A stretch of DNA of 11,414 nucleotides from Chloroflexota bacterium (GTDB taxonomy: Bacteria > Chloroflexota > Anaerolineae > 4572-78 > J111). The position numbers and the translations under genes are program-made. The stretch's first letter is position 1. Every line of letters starts with the position of its first letter. The notes beneath the pieces are model-generated. The model was given only the letters and a program-made list of their open reading frames with translations, was not told the DNA's origin and did not search any database. Location: positions 1 to 11,414 of the forward strand of contig RFJF01000147.1 of assembly GCA_003695455.1 (NCBI GenBank), read 5' to 3'. Shown here one piece after another: positions 7,240-11,414 of this stretch.

Positions 7240-8700
7240 ATGAAAGTCCGTTCAACAAAAGGTTTAACATTTGATGATGTGTTGCTGGTTCCAAAACGTT
7301 CGCCGGTCAGCTCGCGGAATGATGTGGATACGTCAACCCAACTGACGCCGTCAATCAGCCTGCGGATTCCAATTGTCAGCGCCAACATGGACACGGTAAC
7401 AGAATACCGCATGGCTATTGCCATGGCCCGGGCGGGCGGCATTGGCATCATTCATCGTTTTATGACCATTGACCAGCAGGTAAAACAGGTCAGCCGGGTC
7501 AAACGCGCCGAAGGATTTATGGTTGAACAACCCTACTCAATTTCTGTGAAGGCTTCTGTGAATGAGGCGCGCCGGCTGATGCAGCAGCACGATGTGGGCG
7601 GGCTGGTTGTGACCAACGGCCAGGATGAGCTGGTGGGGCTGGTTACCCAGCGCGATATTGTGCTGGCCCCCGATGATACCGCGCCGGTCGCGTCGGTGAT
7701 GACGCCCCCGGACGAAATTGTCAGCGCGCCGGCGGGTGTTTCGCCGGACGAGGCGCGCCACCTGCTGCACCAGCACCGGCTGGAGAAACTTCCGGTGCTG
7801 GATGACTCCGGCAAGCTGGTGGGGCTGGTCACGGCGCAGGATATTGTTAAATTCAACCGCCACCCCAACGCCACCAAAGACAGCAAAGGGCGGCTGCGGG
7901 TGGGCGCGGCCATCGGCGTAAAACCCACCGATATGGAACGGGCCGAGGCGCTGCTGGCCGCCGGCGCAGATTTGCTGGTGCTTGATATTGCCCACGGCCA
8001 CGCCGATACCTGCATCAATATGGTAAAAAACCTGCGCGCCACGTTTCCGGCGGCGCAGATTGTGGCCGGCAACGTAGCCTCAAAAGACGGCGCCAAAGAA
8101 CTGGCTCAGGCCGGGGCGGACGCCATCAAAGTTGGGGTTGGGCCCGGCTCCATCTGCACCACCCGCATTGTGACCGGCTTTGGCGTGCCCCAATTGACCG
8201 CTATTATGGACGGTGTGGCCGGGGTGGCCGAGTCCGGGCGCGATATTCCCATCATTGCCGACGGCGGAATCAAGGCCTCCGGTGATTTGGTGAAGGCGCT
8301 GGCCGCCGGCGCAGCCTCGGTGATGATGGGCAGTATGTTTGCCGGATGCGAGGAATCGCCCGGTTCAACGGTCATTCGCAACGGGCAAAAGTTCAAGGTG
8401 GTGCGCGGCATGGCCTCGCTGGGCGCGGCCATGGGCCGCAAAGCCGTGGAGCGCGGCGAGGACGAAAGCGCCGAAAGCCCGGAAGATTGGGACAAGGTGG
8501 TGCCGGAAGGCGTTGAGGCGGTGGTTCCCTACCGCGGCCACGTGGGCGAGCTGCTCTACCAACTGGTGGGCGGTCTGCGCTCCGGGTTGAGTTACGGCGG
8601 CGCGTTCACCATTAAACAACTGCAACAAAACGCCGAATTTATTGAAATCACCCCGGCCGGGATGCGAGAAAGTCACTCGCACGATGTGAACCGGATTTGA
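7240..8700 (+). CDS. guaB: Inosine-5'-monophosphate dehydrogenase
   Basis: A 486-residue enzyme oxidising IMP to XMP with NAD+, the committed step of GMP synthesis. The TIM barrel begins with [10 protein letters not shown] (9-18). It is interrupted by two CBS domains (about 92-148 and 155-206), the nucleotide-sensing Bateman module. The catalytic loop [11 protein letters not shown] carries C306, and the phosphate-binding [11 protein letters not shown] lies at 339-349. The C-terminal RESHSHDV (476-483) matches the potassium site of bacterial IMPDHs, which argues against GMP reductase, as does Gly rather than Glu after MASL. Unusually, the flap (about 397-424) lacks the Arg-Tyr-Phe expected there and reads [15 protein letters not shown] before [14 protein letters not shown]. 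The start is ATG at 7240 with GGAG 6 bases upstream. In-frame ATG 7228 and TTG 7168 are poorer, and TTG 7168 falls in the -35 box. Confidence 0.95.
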   Translation: MKVRSTKGLTFDDVLLVPKRSPVSSRNDVDTSTQLTPSISLRIPIVSANMDTVTEYRMAIAMARAGGIGIIHRFMTIDQQVKQVSRVKRAEGFMVEQPYSISVKASVNEARRLMQQHDVGGLVVTNGQDELVGLVTQRDIVLAPDDTAPVASVMTPPDEIVSAPAGVSPDEARHLLHQHRLEKLPVLDDSGKLVGLVTAQDIVKFNRHPNATKDSKGRLRVGAAIGVKPTDMERAEALLAAGADLLVLDIAHGHADTCINMVKNLRATFPAAQIVAGNVASKDGAKELAQAGADAIKVGVGPGSICTTRIVTGFGVPQLTAIMDGVAGVAESGRDIPIIADGGIKASGDLVKALAAGAASVMMGSMFAGCEESPGSTVIRNGQKFKVVRGMASLGAAMGRKAVERGEDESAESPEDWDKVVPEGVEAVVPYRGHVGELLYQLVGGLRSGLSYGGAFTIKQLQQNAEFIEITPAGMRESHSHDVNRI

Positions 8701-8709
8701 GAATCCGCC

Positions 8710-9174
8710 ATGTTCAACGTTGTGCTGCTTGAACCGCAAATTCCGCAAAACAGCGGCAACATTGCGCGTTTGTGCGCCGCTACCGGGCTGCATCTGCAAA
8801 TTGTCGGCTGGCCGGGTTTCAAGCTGACCGATCGCTATCTCAAGCGGGCCGGGCTGGATTACTGGGAATATGTGACCCTGGAGCACATTCCCGACGCGGA
8901 CACGTTTCTGGCCCGGCTCGATTGGACGCGCACGCATTTGCTCACCACCAAAGTGACGCGGCCGTACACTTGCATCCACCCCCAGCCCGGCGATAGTTTT
9001 CTCTTTGGCCGTGAAGACGCCGGCCTGCCGGAGTGGCTGCTGCACGCCCACCCGGAAGCGTGCGCCACCATCCCCATGCGCAACCCCAACGCCCGCAGCC
9101 TCAATCTGGCCACCAGCGTGGGCATTGTAATGTACCACATGCTGGCTAACTTTAATTTTGGCTTAAATCTCTGA
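8710..9174 (+). CDS. trmL: tRNA (cytidine/uridine-34-2'-O)-methyltransferase (SPOUT family)
   Basis: A 154-residue SPOUT methyltransferase, the normal TrmL/YibK size. It uses S-adenosylmethionine to methylate the 2'-OH of wobble base 34 in tRNA-Leu isoacceptors, acting as a homodimer whose trefoil knot holds the cofactor. Family motifs are LLEPQIPQNSGNIARLC (6-22, including the N and R of the catalytic region), FLFGREDAGLP (97-107) and IPM.N...SLNLATSVGIVMYHML (121-145), the knot and dimer region. It starts 9 bases after the guaB stop with no strong ribosome-binding site, so translation is probably coupled to guaB. A related SpoU-type rRNA methylase is the alternative, but the short length without an N-terminal extension favours TrmL. 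Confidence 0.92.
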   Translation: MFNVVLLEPQIPQNSGNIARLCAATGLHLQIVGWPGFKLTDRYLKRAGLDYWEYVTLEHIPDADTFLARLDWTRTHLLTTKVTRPYTCIHPQPGDSFLFGREDAGLPEWLLHAHPEACATIPMRNPNARSLNLATSVGIVMYHMLANFNFGLNL

Positions 9175-9223
9175 GTAGTCCGTACTTTTTTCCCCTGTTT
9201 GCCGACGTAATTACTCAGTGGGT

Positions 9224-9333
9224 GTGTCATTCTCTGAGGCCGTAGGCCGAAGAATCTCAATGCGGGATAACCTTGCTTCGCTGTTGAGGCGTTTCACAGA
9301 GATTCTTCGCTCGTTCCTCACTCAGAATGACAC
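9224..9333. mobile_element. MITE-like 110-bp element with imperfect 35-bp terminal inverted repeats
   Basis: The left arm (9224-9258) begins GTGTCATTCT and ends CGAAGAATCTC. The reverse complement of the right arm (9299-9333) begins and ends with the same 10 and 11 bases, and only the middle diverges (both share TGAGG). A 40-base centre separates the arms. No reading frame or obvious target-site duplication is visible. From memory, GTCATTCTGAG...GAAGAATCTC motifs are scattered between genes in many bacteria, so this is probably a non-autonomous element or hairpin-forming interspersed repeat. Transcribed, it could also terminate the guaB-trmL message. Confidence 0.6.
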
Positions 9334-9375
9334 CTGCTAAATAGATACATACCGACAATTAAGAGACATCTCCCA

Positions 9376-9405
9376 TTGAACACCGGACCGCTTTCCGGTT
9401 ACAAT
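9376..9405 (+). promoter_or_regulatory. Promoter for the secreted-protein gene
   Basis: -35 TTGAAC (9376-9381), an 18-base spacer, -10 TACAAT (9400-9405). The spacer itself is an inverted repeat, ACCGG (9382-9386) and CCGGT (9395-9399), so a regulator could sit between the two boxes. The expected start near 9412 gives an unusually long leader of about 200 bases. Confidence 0.55.
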
Positions 9406-9431
9406 ATTTTTTGCCAGGGGGTTAGACAATC

Positions 9432-9444
9432 ACTGTGACACAGT
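9432..9444. promoter_or_regulatory. 13-bp palindrome in the leader of the secreted-protein gene
   Basis: ACTGTG-A-CACAGT is a perfect inverted repeat at about +20 of the predicted transcript. It is an operator candidate. Short palindromes also arise by chance, hence the low confidence. Confidence 0.25.
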
Positions 9445-9464
9445 AACGAGAATTAAGATCCGTA

Positions 9465-9486
9465 GGGGCGAATAATCATTCGTCCC
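9465..9486. repeat. Hairpin-forming interspersed repeat
   Basis: GGGGCGAAT (9465-9473), loop AATC, ATTCGTCCC (9478-9486) form a 9-bp stem with one G-U pair. From memory, GTAGGGGCGAAT...ATTCGCCCC sequences are common between genes in several bacterial phyla, so this is probably a slightly decayed copy. No T-run follows, so it is not a standard terminator. Confidence 0.5.
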
Positions 9487-9520
9487 CCACTGCAACCCGG
9501 CGGGCATGGTGATGCTTTGC

Positions 9521-9548
9521 CTACCGTCTACTGTCTACCGTCTACCGT
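9521..9548. repeat. Tandem heptamer array, four CTACCGT units
   Basis: Four consecutive 7-base units, CTACCGT-CTACTGT-CTACCGT-CTACCGT, with one substitution in the second. The array lies 64 bases before the ATG of the secreted-protein gene, inside its leader. It resembles the short tandemly repeated repetitive (STRR) heptamers known from cyanobacteria. Confidence 0.85.
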
Positions 9549-9612
9549 ATTATCAGGGAGAGCAACGCCACACATCTTCAATTTCAATCCGGAATGGGAC
9601 GAAAGGACAATC

Positions 9613-11343
9613 ATGAAATTTTTCCCAAATTCACTCTCCAAAACACATCTTGTTATTGGCGCGCTGCTGCTGATGCTGGCCGCGCCGGTTGCCGTGTGGG
9701 CAGCCGTCAATTTGCAAAATGATGCCTTTGAGCAGCCGTTTGTGCAGTACGGAACGTGGACCGGCGGCGGGCGCACTTTCAATCTGGAAGTAGCCCACGG
9801 CTGGAACCGCTTTTTTGTGCCGGCAGGCACGCACAATGGCAGCGACAGCAAACTGCGCTACTTTGCCGCCTCATCGCTGATACCGGTGTACGGCTACACC
9901 GAAAAACTGGACGGCAGCGACGCCCAGCTTTTCTGGTCTACCCAAAAATTTGACGCCGGGGTGTACCAGCAGGTTACCGGGCTGACCCCCGGCCAGAATT
10001 ACGGTTTTCAGGTGGGTATGTTGCAGGTGTACGGCAAAACCACCAGCAAAATCAACGGCAAAATGTTCCGCAGTGTGGGGGTAGACCCCGCCGGCGGCAC
10101 GGACCCCACCGCCGCCGGCGTTATCTGGAGTCCGGAAGAGGGGCTGGACGCCGACTGGTTCTGGCCGGGCGTGGGGTTTCAGGCCACGGGCAGCAGCGCC
10201 ACCATATTTGTGCGGGTGCGCGCCCTCGAGGCCGCGCCGTATCTGGAGGAGCAATCGGTGTGGGTGGATGACTCATTTATGGACACCGCCCCCACCACCA
10301 ACCTCACCCTCACACCCACCTCGGCCACGCAGGTGGCGGCCAGTTGGAGTGGCTCGGCGCTGGCGGGTTACCACCTGTTTGCCTACGAGGCCCAGTACCG
10401 CAAAAGCACCGACACCACCTGGACCGACCTGCAAGTGTTCACCAGCGATGAACTGACCAACCCGCCCAGCACCAACGGCGGCAAATCCTTTACCGTGGTG
10501 CCGGGGGTGGAATACGTGGTCCGTGCCCGCACCTGGCACGAGCAGGACGGCGGCGATTCGCACGAAATTCCCGGCCCGTGGGTGGAAAAAACCGTGGTCA
10601 GCGGCGGTCTGATTTCCGGGCGCGTGTTGAATTCGCTGGGGCAGGCGTTGCCCAATGTGGCCGTTACGGTGGCGGGCCAGCCCGCGCTCAACACCACCAG
10701 CGCCAATGACGGCACGTTTGAAGTTTACGGCGGCGTCGGCACCTTCAACCTGACCGCCAACGCGGGCAGCAAATGGATTACCCCGCAGGCCATCAGCGTG
10801 AATGTGCCGAGCCTCACTTCGGTGGTGCCGGTCACGCTCACCCTGCGCCCCGCCGCCGAGGCCGTGACCAACGGCGATTTTGAAAGCGGCCTGTCCGGTT
10901 GGACGACCACCGCCGGCGCGCCCTCTGCCTCTGCCGCCGATGTGCGCAGCGGCGGGGCCAGCGCCCAACTGACCGGCAGCGCGGGCATCTCGCAGACGGT
11001 CAACGTGGCGGGCGTGTACAAGCCGCTGCTGTCGTTCTGGTTCAAAATGACCGGCGGCGACGGCGACGATTCCTTCTCGGCCCAAATTCTGGGCGATACC
11101 AGCGTGCTGGCTGCCGCCGGGCTGACCCCCACCAACAGCTTCAACACCACCACTCCCGGCGGCTGGCAATTTGTCAGCCTGCCGCTGAACCTGACCGAAA
11201 TTTACACCGGTAGTATCGGCGTGCAGTTGACCGCCACCCAAAACGGCGCCACCGGCCCCACGGTCTACGTGGATGAAGTCAGCGTGGGCCAGAGTTGGGG
11301 CGGGCCACTCAAAACCTGGTTGCCGCTGCTGCTCAAAAACTGA
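9613..11343 (+). CDS. Secreted multidomain surface protein (jelly-roll, FnIII-like, CarboxypepD_reg-like, jelly-roll)
   Basis: A 576-residue exported protein with no enzyme active site that I recognise. The signal peptide (1-30) has lysines, a hydrophobic core GALLLMLAAPVAV and an Ala-X-Ala-type end near VWA|AV. Residues 31-222 resemble a carbohydrate-binding jelly-roll ending in VWVDDSFMD. Residues 226-330 look like a fibronectin-III-like domain (LTLTPTSATQVAASWSG ... PWVEKTVV). Residues 331-412 match the carboxypeptidase-regulatory-like fold (ISGRVLNSLGQALPNVAVTV...NDGTFEVYG). Residues 415-560 form a second CBM4/9-like jelly-roll (TNGDFESGLSGWTT ... VYVDEVSVG). The chain ends WGGPLKTWLPLLLKN, a tail I associate with Chloroflexota secreted proteins. 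ATG 9613 has AAAGGA 5 bases upstream; the frame runs back to a TTG at 9517, but that stretch is the heptamer repeat. It is probably a cell-surface adhesin or polysaccharide-binding protein. Confidence 0.85.
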   Translation: MKFFPNSLSKTHLVIGALLLMLAAPVAVWAAVNLQNDAFEQPFVQYGTWTGGGRTFNLEVAHGWNRFFVPAGTHNGSDSKLRYFAASSLIPVYGYTEKLDGSDAQLFWSTQKFDAGVYQQVTGLTPGQNYGFQVGMLQVYGKTTSKINGKMFRSVGVDPAGGTDPTAAGVIWSPEEGLDADWFWPGVGFQATGSSATIFVRVRALEAAPYLEEQSVWVDDSFMDTAPTTNLTLTPTSATQVAASWSGSALAGYHLFAYEAQYRKSTDTTWTDLQVFTSDELTNPPSTNGGKSFTVVPGVEYVVRARTWHEQDGGDSHEIPGPWVEKTVVSGGLISGRVLNSLGQALPNVAVTVAGQPALNTTSANDGTFEVYGGVGTFNLTANAGSKWITPQAISVNVPSLTSVVPVTLTLRPAAEAVTNGDFESGLSGWTTTAGAPSASAADVRSGGASAQLTGSAGISQTVNVAGVYKPLLSFWFKMTGGDGDDSFSAQILGDTSVLAAAGLTPTNSFNTTTPGGWQFVSLPLNLTEIYTGSIGVQLTATQNGATGPTVYVDEVSVGQSWGGPLKTWLPLLLKN

Positions 11344-11380
11344 CCCCTGTTTGCCTCTTTGGCAGAGATAGCTTATTCTC

Positions 11381-11414
11381 AACGACAAACGACAAACGAC
11401 AAACGACAAACGAC
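11381..11414. repeat. Tandem heptamer array, AACGACA units, cut by the window edge
   Basis: Nearly five perfect copies of AACGACA (TGTCGTT on the other strand) start 38 bases after the secreted-protein stop and run off the right edge, so the true length is unknown. The unit length equals that of the array at 9521-9548, but the sequence differs. Confidence 0.9.

Larger units (their letters stand above)
9175..9612. other. 438-base non-coding region packed with repeats and regulatory signals
   Basis: No plausible gene is visible on either strand. In order it contains an inverted-repeat element (9224-9333), a promoter (9376-9405), a 13-bp palindrome (9432-9444), a hairpin repeat (9465-9486), a tandem heptamer array (9521-9548) and the ribosome-binding site of the secreted-protein gene (AAAGGA, 9602-9607). 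At the left edge, AGTA/TACT (9174-9186) followed by six T could be a very weak terminator for trmL. Confidence 0.6.

Noticed and set aside
7240..8700. Assigning the guaB product as GMP reductase because of the unusual flap
   Set aside because: The C-terminal ESHSHDV potassium site and the absence of the GMP-reductase glutamate after MASL favour IMP dehydrogenase. The doubt is kept as a finding rather than as the annotation.
8365..9138. Minus-strand open frame of 257 codons across the guaB-trmL junction
   Set aside because: It overlaps two clear plus-strand genes, has no family motif and no ribosome-binding site, and is explained by codon bias of guaB and trmL.
9174..9191. Intrinsic terminator directly after trmL
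   Set aside because: The stem is only four A/T-rich pairs (AGTA/TACT), too weak despite the following T-run. It is mentioned in the intergenic entry only.
9521..9548. CRISPR array
   Set aside because: Units are only 7 bases with no spacers and no cas genes. The same applies to the array at 11381.
9517..9612. N-terminal extension of the secreted protein from TTG 9517
   Set aside because: The extension would encode the heptamer array and would put the signal peptide 32 residues inside the protein. ATG 9613 has its own ribosome-binding site.
10273..11409. Long open frame on the minus strand (378 codons) opposite the secreted-protein gene
   Set aside because: It is a shadow of a GC-rich gene: the translation is low-complexity (Gly, Ala, His, Arg), it has no domain signature, and the plus-strand frame has a signal peptide and recognisable folds.

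Overview
The window looks like a chromosomal segment of a bacterium, most likely a member of the Chloroflexota (Anaerolineae/Caldilineae-like). This is inferred from the mix of genes: a ClpC unfoldase, a four-domain S1 protein, frequent GTG/TTG starts, and a secreted multidomain protein ending in a short aromatic-Leu-Pro-hydrophobic-Lys tail that I associate with that phylum. No 16S or other decisive marker is present, so the assignment is tentative. Ordinary housekeeping genes dominate. The less ordinary sequence lies in the intergenic regions, in the signalling operon at the left end and in a few domain-level oddities.

Layout. (1) Bases 1-2652, plus strand: a partner-switching signalling operon. 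It has a left-truncated protein joining a GAF remnant, a PP2C/SpoIIE phosphatase and an RsbW-like ATPase, then a 220-base gap with a structured leader, two tandem STAS anti-anti-sigma-type proteins and a stand-alone CheY-like receiver. It ends at an intrinsic terminator (2689-2714). A second, perfectly palindromic bidirectional terminator (2745-2778) separates it from the convergent clpC. (2) Bases 2800-7045, minus strand: ridA, then rpsA (S1-like) and clpC, with a very good sigma-70-type promoter in front of rpsA. (3) Bases 7046-7239: a divergent promoter region between ridA and guaB, with a 14-bp palindrome in the ridA leader. (4) Bases 7240-9174, plus strand: guaB followed 9 bases later by trmL, a likely two-gene unit. 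(5) Bases 9175-9612: a 438-base non-coding stretch with a MITE-like inverted-repeat element, a promoter, a short palindrome, a hairpin repeat and a tandem heptamer array. (6) Bases 9613-11343: a secreted cell-surface-type protein, followed at the window edge by a second tandem heptamer array of different sequence.

How the genes work together. In the left operon the phosphatase and kinase domains of the first protein are expected to act in opposite directions on the DSSG serine of the two STAS proteins, with the receiver linking a histidine kinase to the switch. The final target, a sigma factor or another output protein, is not in the window. ClpC, S1, RidA, GuaB and TrmL serve protein quality control, translation, metabolite damage control, guanine nucleotide synthesis and tRNA wobble modification. 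Their adjacency suggests no single pathway.

I see no tRNA, rRNA, CRISPR array, integrase or transposase gene. The points most worth a second look are the kinase-phosphatase fusion with two STAS partners, the ClpC whose middle-domain coiled coil seems replaced by an acidic linker, the GuaB flap without a recognisable Arg-Tyr pair, the paired heptamer arrays around the secreted gene and that protein's C-terminal tail.
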